The notes: generated by a model not told the origin, from the letters alone. Positions 19,331-30,862 are shown, numbered from the stretch's first letter. The stretch: DNA of 64,000 bases from Anoxybacteroides rupiense (GCF_014196195.1 NZ_JACIDF010000002.1:372001-436000); one strand, 5' to 3'. Made by a program: numbers and translations.

Positions 19331-19513
19331 TCAAAATGGTTCTAGCTTTTCAGCTGGTGTTTGCCTTTACATCTGTGCTTTTGACGGAAAACGCCCAGCA
19401 CCGTCATTTTACATTCATTGAATGGTCGGCGAAATAACGTTGTTTAGCCTCATCCCTACGTAAATGTAACATGTCGAATGACATCATTTTCTCATCAATG
19501 AACGCAGTGACTC
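19331..19513. other. non-coding stretch between pbpA and its terminator
   Basis: Nothing recognisable beyond the 3' untranslated region of pbpA. Confidence 0.5.
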
Positions 19514-21643
19514 TTATTGATTGGTTGCTTGCGAATCTGTCTGCGTTTCGTCTTGTTGCGTTTGCTGTGTCCCTTGCTGCGGCCGTTCCTTTTTCAATTC
19601 AAAGTACGCATCTAAAATTCGGCGGCCGATTCGGTTATTAATGCCGTCACTGTCTCCTTGTGTCGCCCATGGCACGACAACGGCAAACGACACTTCAGGG
19701 GCATTGTAAGGAGCATAACCGACTAATGTTAAATTATAGGTTGGATCATTTTTTTTGCTTTGAATCGGACCGTCATAAAATGCTTCCGCTGTTCCTGTCT
19801 TTCCGGCCGGCTTGTATGGAGCGTCGGCGAAATACGCATATGCTGTTCCCCCCGGCTCTTGCATAACGCGGCGAAAGCCTTCCTTCACCCGGTCGATATA
19901 GGCTGTCTTCATATCGACCCGGTTCAGCACCGTCGGCTGAAAATCGCGGATCACCGGCCCTAGCTCTTTGTCATCGTTATTCGGCTCGCGGATTTCTTTG
20001 ACAATTTGCGGCTTCATACGATAGCCGCCATTGGCAATCGTTGAAACATATTGCGCCATTTGCATCGGCGTATACATATCGTACTGGCCGATCGCTAAGT
20101 CAAGAAGCAGCCCCGGCATTTTGCTTGATCCTTGAAACCCGGTAATTTCATTCGGCAGATCGATGCCGGTTTTGACGCCGAGGCCAAATTGGCTAAAATA
20201 ACGCCGGATCGTCGTAAAAGCATCCGGATCGATGCTGAGCGGACCATGCGGACGATAAGTGCCGCGACCGATTGCGATCGCGGTTTTAAACATATACACG
20301 TTCGACGATTGTTTAAGCGCCGTTAATTCATTGATGCTTCCCATCGTCTTCCACGATTTTTTCGGCTTTGTTCCTTTAATGTATAACGGTTCGTCGACCA
20401 AGTACGTATTATTATGAAGCACACCTGTTTGAAAGCCGGTTAATACAGTGGCTCCCTTAACAGCCGACCCCATTGCATAAGCAGACGTAATCGTTCCAAG
20501 GGCATAATCCTGTATTTCCGTTTTGCCGCTGTCCGTTTTGACTAATCTTTTTCCCGCCATTGACAGCACTTCCCCTGTTTTCGGGTTCATCATCACGACA
20601 AAAGCCCTGTCCAATAACGGCGCATGCCCTTTCCGTTTCGTAGCAAGCAGCTCTTCTTGAATAATCTGCTCGACGCGCTGCTGCAGTTCCATATCAATGG
20701 TGAGCACGAGATCCTTGCCCCGTTCTCCTTCATACACTTGTTGCGTCTCAATGACATTTCCTGATTTATCGGTTATATTTTTTATTTTCGCTTTTTTGCC
20801 GTGAAGCACATCTTCATATTGCGCCTCTAAATAGCTTTTACCCACGCGGTCGTTGCGGCTGTAATCGCGCGCCAAAAAGTAGTCGAGCTTCTCCAGCGGA
20901 ACACCGTCCTCATCGCTTGTGACGCTGCCCAGTACAGAGCGGAACGTGTTGCCATATACATAATGGCGCTCCCAATCTGTTGTCGTATTCACTCCTGGCA
21001 GCTCTTCTAAATGTTCGCTGACCACCGCGTATTCTTCATTTGTTACATTTTTATTTTTCACAATTTGCGGCGTTAGCGCATAGCCGCTATCAAGCGATCG
21101 CTTAATAGCGAGCACTTTCATTTCTTCAGGCTTGATTTCTTTTAGATCATCAGCTGTAATTCGTTCAAGTGTTAATTCATACACCTTCTTGTCCAGCTCT
21201 TTATCAGATAGCCCCTTTTTTTGCAGCGCTTTTTTTTCTGCTTCGCTGACCTTTTTAGCCGCCTTTTCTTCTCTTGTTAAAATCCAATAATCCTTCATAT
21301 CGCGTTCGGTTACTTTATCTACAGGCTTATCAATGTATTGAGCCAATCGCTGGGCAATTTTTAGCGTATCTTCTGGAGTCGTCGTTTTCGTACGAGTATA
21401 CGTAATTGCATTCAGCGGGATGTTATCAACAATCACACGATGATAGCGATCATAAATTTTGCCGCGCGGCACCGGTGTGCTCACTGTCACATTTTCCGTC
21501 CGTTCGACTTCTTTTCGATATTGCTCGCCATACACGATTTGTACAACCCCAAGCCGTAAAATCAGGGCTGAAAACAGCATAAACACGAGAAAAAATAATA
21601 TATTTAACCGAAATGGTACTTGCGCCCTTTTCTTTTTTTTCAA
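19514..21643 (-). CDS. pbpA: class B penicillin-binding protein 2 (cell elongation transpeptidase)
   Basis: 709 residues. One N-terminal membrane helix ([18 protein letters not shown]), a long dimerisation domain, then the transpeptidase domain with active-site SxxK as SAVK (in [10 protein letters not shown]), SxN as SSN (KQSSNVYMF) and KTG ([11 protein letters not shown]). It cross-links peptidoglycan during side-wall synthesis and works with rod-complex proteins. The start is TTG after GGAGGG. The C-terminal tail is rich in Gln/Thr. Order yqgE-pbpA is as in B. subtilis. Confidence 0.93.
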   Translation of the reverse strand: MKKKKRAQVPFRLNILFFLVFMLFSALILRLGVVQIVYGEQYRKEVERTENVTVSTPVPRGKIYDRYHRVIVDNIPLNAITYTRTKTTTPEDTLKIAQRLAQYIDKPVDKVTERDMKDYWILTREEKAAKKVSEAEKKALQKKGLSDKELDKKVYELTLERITADDLKEIKPEEMKVLAIKRSLDSGYALTPQIVKNKNVTNEEYAVVSEHLEELPGVNTTTDWERHYVYGNTFRSVLGSVTSDEDGVPLEKLDYFLARDYSRNDRVGKSYLEAQYEDVLHGKKAKIKNITDKSGNVIETQQVYEGERGKDLVLTIDMELQQRVEQIIQEELLATKRKGHAPLLDRAFVVMMNPKTGEVLSMAGKRLVKTDSGKTEIQDYALGTITSAYAMGSAVKGATVLTGFQTGVLHNNTYLVDEPLYIKGTKPKKSWKTMGSINELTALKQSSNVYMFKTAIAIGRGTYRPHGPLSIDPDAFTTIRRYFSQFGLGVKTGIDLPNEITGFQGSSKMPGLLLDLAIGQYDMYTPMQMAQYVSTIANGGYRMKPQIVKEIREPNNDDKELGPVIRDFQPTVLNRVDMKTAYIDRVKEGFRRVMQEPGGTAYAYFADAPYKPAGKTGTAEAFYDGPIQSKKNDPTYNLTLVGYAPYNAPEVSFAVVVPWATQGDSDGINNRIGRRILDAYFELKKERPQQGTQQTQQDETQTDSQATNQ

Positions 21644-21734
21644 AATGACACCCTCCTGCTTTTTAACGATTCCATTTCTTATTGTAAAAGAAACGGCGGC
21701 ATTTTTCTAGAAAATCGTCATAAAGAAAGAGGCC

Positions 21735-23018
21735 CTATGCAGGAGAGCCTCCTTCTTTGTTCGTAAAAGTGCGGCGGAGAACAGCTTCATCCCCTTCCCG
21801 CTGCTGTTTTCTTGAAACCTCGATCGGGCGGATAAACCAATAAATCATCGTGTGCCCCGCTCCTAGCACCATCATCAGTACAGAAATGCCGCTTTTTTCG
21901 TTGAAAAAGGTAATGGTGAATAAAAAGGCGAGAATGGAGACAATGCGTCCAGCATTTAAAAACAGCTCGCGAACGACGATATATTCAATTCTTCGATCCG
22001 CTGATCCCCAGCTCTTGCCAATCACATCAAATGTCAACGATGAATACGGCACGAGCAGGATCGGATAAGCGATCGCAATCGCAACAGCATACAGCATCAA
22101 ACGCATATAGGAGGGATCGAAAACAATTAAGAAAATCGCCGCGTACAGCAATAAACCGCCGCATAAAATCGCCAGTTTTCGATAAGATGGCTTAATCAGT
22201 CTAGAGGCAACATAGTACGCCACAAAGGATGTCAGCGAATTCACAAAACCAAATTTTCCAAGCGCCCATTCGCTATCGGTGGCAACATACACAAAGACAG
22301 AAATAATAAAAACAAAAATCCCTTCTCTTAATCCTTGAAAAAAATGAGCGTTTGTAATCAACCGCCACTCTTTATTATTCTGCCTCTCTTTGATAATGCG
22401 CAGCAAAGCGTATTTTCCTTCTGCCTGCCTCCTCTTAAGGAAAAAGCTGAGGACTACAGCAATTAAAAACATCCCTAATGAGATGGAAAAAATGAGCGTA
22501 TATCCTTTCTTAACAAGCATGGAAATGATATATCCTGCAGCGATAGGGCCGATCATCCCGGCGGCCGACGTTAAAATGCCTAGAAAGCCATTAAAAAAAT
22601 CCCGTGTATTCGGTTCTGTGATTTCAAATGTCAATACATTAAACGCCAGCCAATAAAAACCATAGCCGATCCCAAGCAACGAACCAAGCAATAATAAATA
22701 ATCATCGGCGCGCTGTCCAACAAGCAATACACTCATAAAAAAAGCCGCTAAAAATGACACGCCTAAACGCAAAACAATAATGCGATCGACTTTTTTCGCA
22801 AGTCTTCCGGCAAAAACAAACGTCAAAGGCTGCAATACTACAATCGCCAAATTATACAGCGCCAAATCCCGAAATTCTCCCGATTGTTTCCATAAATATA
22901 CATTCACAAAGGTGTTGGAAAGTGCAATGCTTAATGAATAAAAGCCACCGATGCATAGCAACAAGATGAGATCGCGATTGATATGCTCATGGCCGAATAT
23001 TTTTTTTAGCATAGTCAT
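21735..23018 (-). CDS. yqgE: major facilitator superfamily transporter YqgE
   Basis: 427 residues with about 12 predicted membrane segments. The MFS loop motif between helices 2 and 3 is present as GRLAKKVDRIIVLRLG. Substrate unknown. Between sodA and pbpA, as in B. subtilis. The start ATG follows AAAAGGGGAG. Confidence 0.85.
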   Translation of the reverse strand: MTMLKKIFGHEHINRDLILLLCIGGFYSLSIALSNTFVNVYLWKQSGEFRDLALYNLAIVVLQPLTFVFAGRLAKKVDRIIVLRLGVSFLAAFFMSVLLVGQRADDYLLLLGSLLGIGYGFYWLAFNVLTFEITEPNTRDFFNGFLGILTSAAGMIGPIAAGYIISMLVKKGYTLIFSISLGMFLIAVVLSFFLKRRQAEGKYALLRIIKERQNNKEWRLITNAHFFQGLREGIFVFIISVFVYVATDSEWALGKFGFVNSLTSFVAYYVASRLIKPSYRKLAILCGGLLLYAAIFLIVFDPSYMRLMLYAVAIAIAYPILLVPYSSLTFDVIGKSWGSADRRIEYIVVRELFLNAGRIVSILAFLFTITFFNEKSGISVLMMVLGAGHTMIYWFIRPIEVSRKQQREGDEAVLRRTFTNKEGGSPA

Positions 23019-23264
23019 GGTTAACTCCCCTTTTCATCTTAAAGGATAGTTTGGCAATCTCCTGCCTGTTCTATGCACCGCACATAAAAAAGACGCCCCT
23101 GAATCCAAAGCCATCCTAGACTGTCCATCCATATTAAAAAAGCGGTCTGAGACAGAAAAAACCGAAACAAATGGCGGCTAAAAATAATGGAGCCAAAGTC
23201 AAAATTGACTTTGGCTCCTGTTTGAGACGGCGATTGATTGGGGCCGTCCCTTTCCATTCATTTC
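23019..23264. other. intergenic between sodA and yqgE, with palindrome
   Basis: Contains the hairpin GGAGCCAAAGTCAA / TTGACTTTGGCTCC (23191-23220), a likely terminator of sodA on the minus strand (followed by ATTATTTTTAG). Nothing else recognised. Confidence 0.65.
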
Positions 23265-23873
23265 TTATTTTGCAGCTTGATAACGTTTAGTAACCTCGTC
23301 CCAATTTACGACATTCCAAAATGCAGAAATGTATTCTGGACGACGGTTTTGATATTTTAAGTAGTATGCATGCTCCCAAACATCCAAGCCAAGAATTGGC
23401 GTTTTTCCTTCCATAATCGGATTGTCTTGGTTTGGCGTGCTTGTCACTTCAAGCTCGCCATTATTCACAACGAGCCAAGCCCATCCAGAACCGAAGCGAG
23501 TTGTTGCGGCTTTTGTAAATTCTTCTTTAAACGCAGCAAAGCTGCCGAATTTTTTGTTGATCGCATCCGCTAATTCACCAGTTGGCTCACCGCCGCCATT
23601 TGGCGAAAGAATCGTCCAGAAAAGGCTATGGTTGGCATGTCCACCACCATTATTGCGAACAGCTGTACGAATGCTCTCTGGAAGCGCTTCTAAATTGCTA
23701 AGCAATTCCTCAAGCGTTTTTCCTTGCAGATCTGCATGACCTTCTAACGCTGCATTTAGGTTTGTAACATATGTGTTATGGTGTTTAGTGTGGTGAATGT
23801 TCATTGTCTCCTTGTCAATATGCGGTTCAAGCGCGTCATAAGCATAAGGTAATTGAGGTAATTCAAAAGCCAT
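23265..23873 (-). CDS. sodA: superoxide dismutase (Mn)
   Basis: 202 residues of the Fe/Mn family; metal ligands lie in [16 protein letters not shown] and the [13 protein letters not shown] signature. GGGHANHS and the overall resemblance to the G. stearothermophilus enzyme support the manganese form. Protects the cytosol from superoxide. GGAGGAATT precedes the ATG. Confidence 0.97.
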   Translation of the reverse strand: MAFELPQLPYAYDALEPHIDKETMNIHHTKHHNTYVTNLNAALEGHADLQGKTLEELLSNLEALPESIRTAVRNNGGGHANHSLFWTILSPNGGGEPTGELADAINKKFGSFAAFKEEFTKAATTRFGSGWAWLVVNNGELEVTSTPNQDNPIMEGKTPILGLDVWEHAYYLKYQNRRPEYISAFWNVVNWDEVTKRYQAAK

Positions 23874-24081
23874 TTTAATTCCTCCTTTGTTGTCATATGT
23901 ACTGAACGAGAGCCTCGTCCATTCAAAATTAGCTTACCAAAATTGCCACAATGTTTCAATTTATTTGCTTGTTTGATAAGCTTAACAATTTTTATACATT
24001 TTCTTAATAAAAGCTTAAACTTCATTCAATACATTGAAAGTAGGATTTTGGCATAAATGGTATCAGAAATGAGGAGTGCAA

Positions 24082-25863
24082 ATGATGAGCAAATCAAAGC
24101 AAGCACGGGCAATTTTATCACGCTTATCTTCTTTGCTAGATGCAACAAAGCAAAAAGGGAAGTCTATGCGTTCTCTCCCTTTTTTTCGTCTTTCCTTTTC
24201 TCGCAAATGGAGTTTGCAAACGATGTTAACGATGCTGATTATTCTAACCAGCTGCCTTGCGTCCATGTTGATCGCTTATACAAGCTATCAAAAAAACAAA
24301 CAAATCACTACTCAAGCCGTCGAACAACAAATGCAGCTGGCAACAGAAGTGACGATCGAAAAAATTTCGATGCTAAAATCTACTGTCACAAATGAAGACT
24401 TTCAAAAAAAGCTATCATACATACTTACATTAACTAAACATAAGTTCCAATCTCTTCAAGCAAATCCCATGCAATTTGTGATCACAAAAGAGGGAAAGTT
24501 AGAAAAATTGGCGGGGTTTCATAGCTCCTTGCCCGCGCTTTCTCCGTCATCGATTCGGAGCATATATGAAAAAAAACAAGGAATTCTCCATATTCAAGGG
24601 CTGACACTCTCTTACGCCTCTTCTGTTGACTTAAACGGTGATATCTATGTATTAGCGTTGAATGATCAGGATTATTTGCAGCCTGTTTTTGCTTATCAAA
24701 AAACAAGCATCGTGATTTCATTGCTGATTGCCCTGCTTGCAAGCTTAATCGGCTGGCTGATCGTACGCAAGATGGTTAAACCGATCACCTTATTAAAGCA
24801 TGCTATGGAGCAAGTGGGAAAAGGAAATCTGCAAACACGTCTGCAATTAAGGCATGCGAGTAAGGATATCCATGCACTTGCAGCCGGTTTTAATCAAATG
24901 GCCGACAGCTTAACCGCATTGATTGCGCATCTAGATACAAGCTCTAAGCATGTCTCTCACTCGTCTGAAACATTAAAGCATGCTGCATACGAATCGCGGC
25001 TCGCATTTGGACAAATTTCAAGCGCGCTTGGAGAAATCGCTAGCGGCGCAGAAAAACAAGCCCATTCCACCATCGAAACGACACAGTTTTTTCATGAAAT
25101 AGCCGAAGGAATGGAGCAAGCGTTTCATTCCATGGAAGACGTTGAAGCGTCGACAAATGAAGCGACACATAAAGCCCATGCAGGAAACCGCTTAGTGGAT
25201 CATGCTGTTCAACAAATGCGTTTAATCCAAAAAACCGTTGGCGAAACCGCTGATGCCGTATACATACTGGGGGAAAAGTCGAAACGAATTGATCAGATCG
25301 TCCATCTAATTAGCCAAATTGCCAATCAAACGAATCTCCTTTCTTTAAACGCAGCCATTGAAGCAGCACGAGCAGGAGAGCATGGAAAAGGATTTTCCGT
25401 TGTCGCTCATGAGATTCGAAACCTTGCTTCCCAAAGTGGTGAAGCGGCAAGGCAGATACGGGAAATTATTGAAGAAATTCAGCATGGCGTCAACCAAACC
25501 GTTCACTCCATGGCGCGAGGATCGGAAGTGATCAAGGAAGGAATCGAAATCGTTTATCAAACCGATACATCATTTAAAGACATCGCTCATGCTGTAGAAA
25601 ATGTGTCGAGAGAATCAAAGGAAGTAGCGGCGATGATCCATCATGTCTGCTCGCAAACAAAACAAATGTCCATGACTATGGAAGAGGTATCTTCTATTTC
25701 GCAACAAATTGCGGCCAATATGGAGCATGCAGCTGCGATTGTTCAGGAGCAAAGCGCTTCCGTTGACGAGGTTTCGCATGCCTCTAGCTCGTTAAATGAT
25801 CTCGTCAAACAGCTGCAACAAGTCGTTCAAACGTTTAAAGTATCTGCTAGGGATAAAAATTAA
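24082..25863 (+). CDS. methyl-accepting chemotaxis protein
   Basis: 593 residues from the ATG at 24082 (GAGGAG upstream; ATG at 24085 is equally possible). A membrane helix at about 45-65, a short extracytoplasmic sensor of about 140 residues, a second helix ([19 protein letters not shown]), a HAMP domain starting [14 protein letters not shown], and the cytoplasmic signalling domain with the hairpin [20 protein letters not shown]. It would signal to CheA/CheW encoded elsewhere. The ligand is unknown. Not at this position in B. subtilis, so an insertion or replacement. Confidence 0.93.
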   Translation: MMSKSKQARAILSRLSSLLDATKQKGKSMRSLPFFRLSFSRKWSLQTMLTMLIILTSCLASMLIAYTSYQKNKQITTQAVEQQMQLATEVTIEKISMLKSTVTNEDFQKKLSYILTLTKHKFQSLQANPMQFVITKEGKLEKLAGFHSSLPALSPSSIRSIYEKKQGILHIQGLTLSYASSVDLNGDIYVLALNDQDYLQPVFAYQKTSIVISLLIALLASLIGWLIVRKMVKPITLLKHAMEQVGKGNLQTRLQLRHASKDIHALAAGFNQMADSLTALIAHLDTSSKHVSHSSETLKHAAYESRLAFGQISSALGEIASGAEKQAHSTIETTQFFHEIAEGMEQAFHSMEDVEASTNEATHKAHAGNRLVDHAVQQMRLIQKTVGETADAVYILGEKSKRIDQIVHLISQIANQTNLLSLNAAIEAARAGEHGKGFSVVAHEIRNLASQSGEAARQIREIIEEIQHGVNQTVHSMARGSEVIKEGIEIVYQTDTSFKDIAHAVENVSRESKEVAAMIHHVCSQTKQMSMTMEEVSSISQQIAANMEHAAAIVQEQSASVDEVSHASSSLNDLVKQLQQVVQTFKVSARDKN

Positions 25864-26125
25864 CAAGCTTTTTTCATTTGCAAGTGTGTCGTCACATGAT
25901 AGTGGTGAAAAGCAAATTGTGTACATGTTTGCTAGGCCACCCACATGTCCAGTTGCGCTAAACAACCGATGAAATAGATGGTCTTTATATCGCACTTATT
26001 GACTCATCAAGTAAAAGAATCCCTTTTTAGCACATAAGGGATTCTTTTCATTTTACAGCACTAGTTGAATTCTCTGGCTGAACAATATACAATGAGCATG
26101 GAAGCAAGGGAAGGATGTGTAACGG
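25864..26125. other. intergenic between the chemoreceptor gene and yqgB
   Basis: Contains a hairpin at about 26018-26046 (AAAGAATCCC / GGGATTCTTTT followed by CATTTT), the probable terminator of the chemoreceptor gene. Nothing else recognised. Confidence 0.6.
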
Positions 26126-26902
26126 ATGAATCTATTCATGCAGCTATGGAAAAGTTTGTATTCGCCAAAAGATATCGCTCGATTTCGTTTTCAAAAAATT
26201 GGAAGATCCATTTTATATATCTTCCTCTTGTCATTGATTACATCACTACCTACTACTTATTATTTTACAACAAGCTTTATTGAAGGCACGCGTTACACTG
26301 GCGGTTTGCTACAAAACGACATTCCGTCTTTTACCATCGAAAATGGTTCCCTACATTCGTCAGCCAGCGAGCCGATCGTCATGAATGAACAAGGTTTAAC
26401 CATTGTGTTTGACAGCACGGGAAAAATGACAAAAGAAGAAGTGGAGCGCCTAGGAACAGCGATTGGACTTTTAAAGCATGAAGCCGTGCTTGTGACAAAT
26501 AGTCAATTACAATCTTATAACTATTCCATGTTTCCTCAAGATACCAAGCTGACAGATCAGGATGTACACTCATTTATTCAAACGGTTCAATCATTGCTTC
26601 CTGTACTGATTCCGCTGGCGTTTTTGTTCCTTTATATTTTTACAAGTGCGAGCAAGTTCATCGGTGTATGTGTTCTTGCCTTTATCGGACTTATTTTAAA
26701 AGGCACGCTTGATAAAAAGATCTCGTATCGTCACACATGGGTGATGTCTGCGTATTCCATAACTTTATCCACCATCTTTTTTGCCATTATGGAAATGATG
26801 CACACAGCGGTTCCATATGCACCATTTCTCCATTGGTTCGTATCCATTACCGTATTATTTTTAGCCATTAGGGAAATTCCTTCTCCTAAAGCTCATGACT
26901 AA
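26126..26902 (+). CDS. yqgB: DUF1189 membrane protein
   Basis: 258 residues with an N-terminal helix (ILYIFLLSLITSLPTTYYF), an extracytoplasmic loop of about 110 residues, and about four closely packed helices from SLLPVLIPLAFLFLYIF on. This layout is typical of DUF1189. B. subtilis YqgB is the homologue near sodA. GGAAGGATG lies upstream. Function unknown. Confidence 0.85.
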   Translation: MNLFMQLWKSLYSPKDIARFRFQKIGRSILYIFLLSLITSLPTTYYFTTSFIEGTRYTGGLLQNDIPSFTIENGSLHSSASEPIVMNEQGLTIVFDSTGKMTKEEVERLGTAIGLLKHEAVLVTNSQLQSYNYSMFPQDTKLTDQDVHSFIQTVQSLLPVLIPLAFLFLYIFTSASKFIGVCVLAFIGLILKGTLDKKISYRHTWVMSAYSITLSTIFFAIMEMMHTAVPYAPFLHWFVSITVLFLAIREIPSPKAHD

Positions 26903-26961
26903 ACTAGGTTTACCTCAATATACGAAGCGCTCCCTATCAAGCAGGCAGGGAAAAAGCGCAT

Positions 26962-27012
26962 ATGAAGCAGCCTGAGTCCCTGTATTCATAAGGACTCAAG
27001 CTGTTTCATTTT
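26962..27012 (+). terminator. terminator of yqgB
   Basis: AGCAGCCTGAGTCC and GGACTCAAGCTGTTT form a near-complete stem followed by CATTTTCG. Confidence 0.65.
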
Positions 27013-27049
27013 CGATTTCGATGATTCGATTGAGTATAAAACACCTGAA

Positions 27050-27110
27050 TGAACCTCCCCCATCTCCCCTCCGTTAAGAGGCGGGAGACTCCTCGGTCGA
27101 TGATGTTAAA
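27050..27110 (-). repeat. IS200/IS605-like right-end element, copy B, at the 3' end of helD
   Basis: Minus strand reads CTTTAACATCATCGACCGAG, hairpin with loop TTAACG, then GGAGGTTCA. It matches copies A and C. The helD stop codon (27106-27108) is the TAA of the first conserved block. Confidence 0.55.
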
Positions 27111-29472
27111 GCCGTATATTTATCCCGTGCGAACTCGGGGTTAGCAGCAAGCTCCCCTGCTTAATGTGGCGCAAAAAAGGGCTCGGTTCACCCACACTAT
27201 AAAGCTGCAAGTCATGCATAGCCCGGGTACAGGCAGTGTAGAACAATCGGCGCAGGCTCTCATCTCCATATACTTCGGCCGATGCGTTATAAATGATGAC
27301 GGCATCAAATTCGATTCCCTTGGCCAAATACGCTGGTATGACCACAACACCTTGTTCATATTCAGTCGAGCTGCGCTTTACAAGTTTTATTTCTTCCACA
27401 CTTTTCAATGCGTTATATGCGGCATTGCTTTCCGCGGCGGATTTGCATATGATCGCGATCGTATTGTATCCCCGTTTCCGCAAGTCCGCGACTTTAGAAG
27501 CAATCGAGCGATGCAATTCGGCATGATTGGACAATTGCGTCAATACCGGCTTATCTCCGTCGCGTTCAAAAGCAACAATTCGTCCGCCATCAGACACGAG
27601 TCCGCGCGTAAATTCGACGAGCGGTCTTGTGGCTCTGTAACTGCGCGCCAAAGTGATCCCATCTGTTTCATCTGGCCCGTATAAGCTGGTAAGCGTGGAA
27701 AAGTCGACAGTTTCGCTGGCATGGGCGAAAATTGCCTGGTTAAAGTCGCCGAGCACGGTCATCCTGGCTGCTGGAAACAAGCATTTCAAAAACTCAAATT
27801 GAAAAGGAGAGTAATCCTGCGCTTCGTCAATAAGTAGGTGTTTAATCGAGATATTCGTTTGAAATCCTTGAATCAGCTCTTTCAAAAATAAAAACGGCGT
27901 CGCATCTTCGTAAAACAATTTGCCTTCGTCAAGCATGCTCACCGTCAATCGGCACATATTCTCCCATTCCTCTGGCGTTTCCCCCTCCATCCACTGCTTG
28001 ATTCTCGCTGGATCGATGAAAAGTTGCTTATATAACCCTTTTATGTCGATAAAGCGAAGCGCCCGGATTCGCTTGCGTAACGGCTTAAGCTTCTTGTGAA
28101 CGATCAATTGACCTAGCGCTTCGACTTCCATTTCATAATTGGCCAACTCTTCTCCTTTAAAGCCGTGCTTTTTTCGTAAGAGAGTATGAGCTTTATGGTA
28201 ATCCTCGTTGCTAAGCAATTCGATTTCTTCCTGCACCCATGGCTTAGTCCGTTCAAGCTTCTCAGCTTTATCGATTTGCTTGTTTAGCCAAGCGACCAAC
28301 TTTTCGATTCTATTGTGAAAACGGAGCGAAGTGTCGCTGCTATAAAATCTTTCGGCAATTTGTTGGGCGGTGACAATGGCTTTCCCTCTAAACCGAATAT
28401 CTTTAAAGAGCATGCCGGATAATTCAAGCGACTGCCGGTAGGCCTTGATCGTTTCAAAAAAACGGGCCGAGGCCTTGAAGCGGATGCTTGCAGCCCTAGT
28501 CCGGTATGAAGGATCATCCGTTGCCGTTAACACATACTCCAACTGTCCGTATGGGTCCTCGACTTGAAATTCATGACTCAGCCGATGATCTAAGTATTCC
28601 TGAAATGTAACCTGATGCATATTCTCTTCGCCAAGTTCAGGCAACACATTGGCTACATAGCTACTAAACATTAAATTAGGGGAAAATAAAATGATTTGGT
28701 CGGCTTTTAACTTATCCCGATATTTGTAGAGCAAGTAAGCGATTCGCTGAAGGGCAGCTGATGTCTTGCCGCTGCCAGCGGGACCTTGCACAATGAGCAA
28801 TCTCCCGCGGTCATGCCGAATGATTCGGTTTTGTTCCTTTTGAATAGTGGCCACGATGTTATGCATATGTTTATCTGTCACTTTGCCAAGCACCTGCTGT
28901 AAAATCTCATCCCCAATCGTGAGGCTCGTATCAAACATCGATTGGATCACACCGCCACGAATGAGATATTGCCACTTTTTCTCCAGCATGCCACGGACTT
29001 TACCTTCAGGTGTCGTGTATTCAGCTGGACCGGGCGGATAATCGTAGTAGATACTCGAGATCGGCGCCCTCCAGTCGTAGATGAGAATATTCTCTCCACT
29101 TGTATCTATGAGCGTAGAGATGCCAATATAAATTCGTTCAGCAGCAGAAGTTCCTTCTTCAGCGAAATCGATTCGACCGAAATAAGGCACCTCCTGCATG
29201 CGGCGCAGCGCGATCAATCTCTTGAACGCCTGTCTGTGAGTGCTTTGGCTCACAGACAGATTCTGCGCCTGTTGTCTTAAGGCAATGATGGTTTCAAGGA
29301 AATCATCGAACGTATCGGTATTCACCTTGACATCATCCCAAAAATGTTTGCGGAACTCAATCACTTCTTCACGACGACGGAATGTTTCATTTTCCAGCGT
29401 GACGATTTGCTCCGCAATTGTCTCCATCACGCTGTCCAATCGTTTTTGCTCCTGCTGAAGTTCTGTATTCAT
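27106..29472 (-). CDS. helD: HelD-family UvrD-like ATPase/helicase
   Basis: 788 residues from the ATG at 29472 (AAAGGAG, 8-nt spacing). N-terminal coiled coil to about residue 70, a 1A domain with Walker A GPAGSGKTSAALQRIAYLL near residue 230, Walker B LLIDEAQDYSPFQFEF, and late motifs VVVIPAYLAKGIEFDAVII. HelD proteins bind RNA polymerase and free stalled complexes. The 3' end abuts a mobile-element fragment, so the last residues (INIRL) and stop may not be ancestral. Not present here in B. subtilis. Confidence 0.9.
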   Translation of the reverse strand: MNTELQQEQKRLDSVMETIAEQIVTLENETFRRREEVIEFRKHFWDDVKVNTDTFDDFLETIIALRQQAQNLSVSQSTHRQAFKRLIALRRMQEVPYFGRIDFAEEGTSAAERIYIGISTLIDTSGENILIYDWRAPISSIYYDYPPGPAEYTTPEGKVRGMLEKKWQYLIRGGVIQSMFDTSLTIGDEILQQVLGKVTDKHMHNIVATIQKEQNRIIRHDRGRLLIVQGPAGSGKTSAALQRIAYLLYKYRDKLKADQIILFSPNLMFSSYVANVLPELGEENMHQVTFQEYLDHRLSHEFQVEDPYGQLEYVLTATDDPSYRTRAASIRFKASARFFETIKAYRQSLELSGMLFKDIRFRGKAIVTAQQIAERFYSSDTSLRFHNRIEKLVAWLNKQIDKAEKLERTKPWVQEEIELLSNEDYHKAHTLLRKKHGFKGEELANYEMEVEALGQLIVHKKLKPLRKRIRALRFIDIKGLYKQLFIDPARIKQWMEGETPEEWENMCRLTVSMLDEGKLFYEDATPFLFLKELIQGFQTNISIKHLLIDEAQDYSPFQFEFLKCLFPAARMTVLGDFNQAIFAHASETVDFSTLTSLYGPDETDGITLARSYRATRPLVEFTRGLVSDGGRIVAFERDGDKPVLTQLSNHAELHRSIASKVADLRKRGYNTIAIICKSAAESNAAYNALKSVEEIKLVKRSSTEYEQGVVVIPAYLAKGIEFDAVIIYNASAEVYGDESLRRLFYTACTRAMHDLQLYSVGEPSPFLRHIKQGSLLLTPSSHGINIRL

Positions 29473-29943
29473 ACCAAGCACTCCTTTAAAAAATAATGAA
29501 AACAGGGGTTGACTAAGGGAGTTTTTTGTTATAAAATTATAATAGGGATATTATTGTAAAAAATAATAAAAAAGTGTGTTTCTATATTAATTTATCATAT
29601 TTTCTTTCGTTTATCAATGCATTTAGTGCTCTATAAAGAGATCACAAAAAATATCCAAATATGTGATCATTTTTCAGCGGAGAGCACATCATATAGTTGA
29701 GCCTCATGTTGTAACTTTATTATCGTTTTTTATTCCCTCTCCTCTTTTCTTATTTTTAGATGAACGAAATTTCCCAAGCTATTTCTAGTTCTTCTATTCC
29801 CGCCAAATATCCTCATTGTCGTTAACCATTTTCAATGCTTTTGACACATCGTTTCCATAAAAAATTCCCTCCATTAATAGACAGACTCATGGGACTTTTT
29901 CTGTCTACTAGAAGGGAATGATCTCGAGAAAAGTTCGTATTTT
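29473..29943. other. A+T-rich intergenic region between pstA and helD
   Basis: Holds the pstA terminator near 29865-29928. A plus-strand promoter-like TTGACT, 17 bp, TAAAAT (about 29511-29539) has no gene in front of it; it could only drive an unannotated RNA. Nothing else recognised. Confidence 0.5.
29865..29928 (-). terminator. terminator of the pstSCA unit
   Basis: Minus strand: TTCCCTTCTAGTAGACAG pairs with CTGTCTATTAATGGAGGGAA across a loop, followed by TTTTTT. Confidence 0.8.
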
Positions 29944-30861
29944 CTAAGACGCTATTTTCATTTTTCGCTTATTCGTGCGTTTATTTCCAGTGAAATAGCG
30001 CTGCAATAGCACGGAGACAAAACGAGCTCCAATATTAAATAGCAGAACCATAATCATTAAAACGGCAGCTGATTTCGCTGCAATGAGCTTGGCGTCAGGA
30101 ACAATTCCTTCCGAATTTAATTTCCAAATGTGAACAGTCAATGTTTCAGCAGGACGAAAAATATTTAGCGGATGCATCTTACTTGACAGATCAGCTGAAG
30201 CGTTCAGCAATGGAGTGGTTAATCCTGCCGTATAAATAAGAGCTGCCGCTTCACCAAAAATTCTTCCTGCTGCTAAAATCACTCCCGTAATAATTTGCGG
30301 AAGCGCTGCCGGAATCGTCACTTTGACTAATGTCTGCCATTTCGTCGCTCCTAGCCCAAGGCTAGCTTCCTTTACACTGTGTGGAACATCTAAAATCGCT
30401 GTTTCGCATACTCTCGTTAATCCTGGAAGGTTTAAAATCGTAATCGCTAAAGCGCCGCCGATTAACGTATACCCCCAGCCAGTCAATGTCACAAATACTA
30501 AAAGCCCGAACAAACCGACAACAATCGAAGGGAGAGAAGCCATTGTTTCAATGCATAAGCGAATAAAGCTTAACAGCCTCCCTTGCTTTGCATATTCCGC
30601 TAAGTAAATGCCAGCTCCCAATCCAAGCGGCACAGAAATGAGCAATGTCAACACAAGCATGTACAGCGAATTAAATAATTGAGGACCTATGCCTCCCCCT
30701 TCTTTTGTATTGCTCGGGAGACCGGAAAGGAAATCTAGATCCCAAAATCCCCATCCTTTGATGAGAATGGTGATGACAAAATAACCTAACAATCCAACAA
30801 CCATAAACGAAAGCACGTATAAAACCCCTGTCCAAATGGTGTCAACCGTTCTCGCCTTCAT
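29944..30861 (-). CDS. pstA: phosphate ABC transporter permease PstA
   Basis: 305 residues from the ATG at 30861 (AGAGGTG upstream), one base after the pstC stop. Six membrane segments and the permease EAA-like loop (EASLGLGATKWQTLVKVTIPAALPQI). Forms the membrane channel with PstC. It is the last gene of its unit and is followed by a strong terminator instead of pstB. Confidence 0.95.
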   Translation of the reverse strand: MKARTVDTIWTGVLYVLSFMVVGLLGYFVITILIKGWGFWDLDFLSGLPSNTKEGGGIGPQLFNSLYMLVLTLLISVPLGLGAGIYLAEYAKQGRLLSFIRLCIETMASLPSIVVGLFGLLVFVTLTGWGYTLIGGALAITILNLPGLTRVCETAILDVPHSVKEASLGLGATKWQTLVKVTIPAALPQIITGVILAAGRIFGEAAALIYTAGLTTPLLNASADLSSKMHPLNIFRPAETLTVHIWKLNSEGIVPDAKLIAAKSAAVLMIMVLLFNIGARFVSVLLQRYFTGNKRTNKRKMKIAS

Positions 30862-30862
30862 G

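Noticed and set aside
29511-29539. Promoter-like TTGACT-17-TAAAAT on the plus strand
   Set aside because: No gene or terminator-bounded RNA follows; A+T-rich sequence often gives chance matches.
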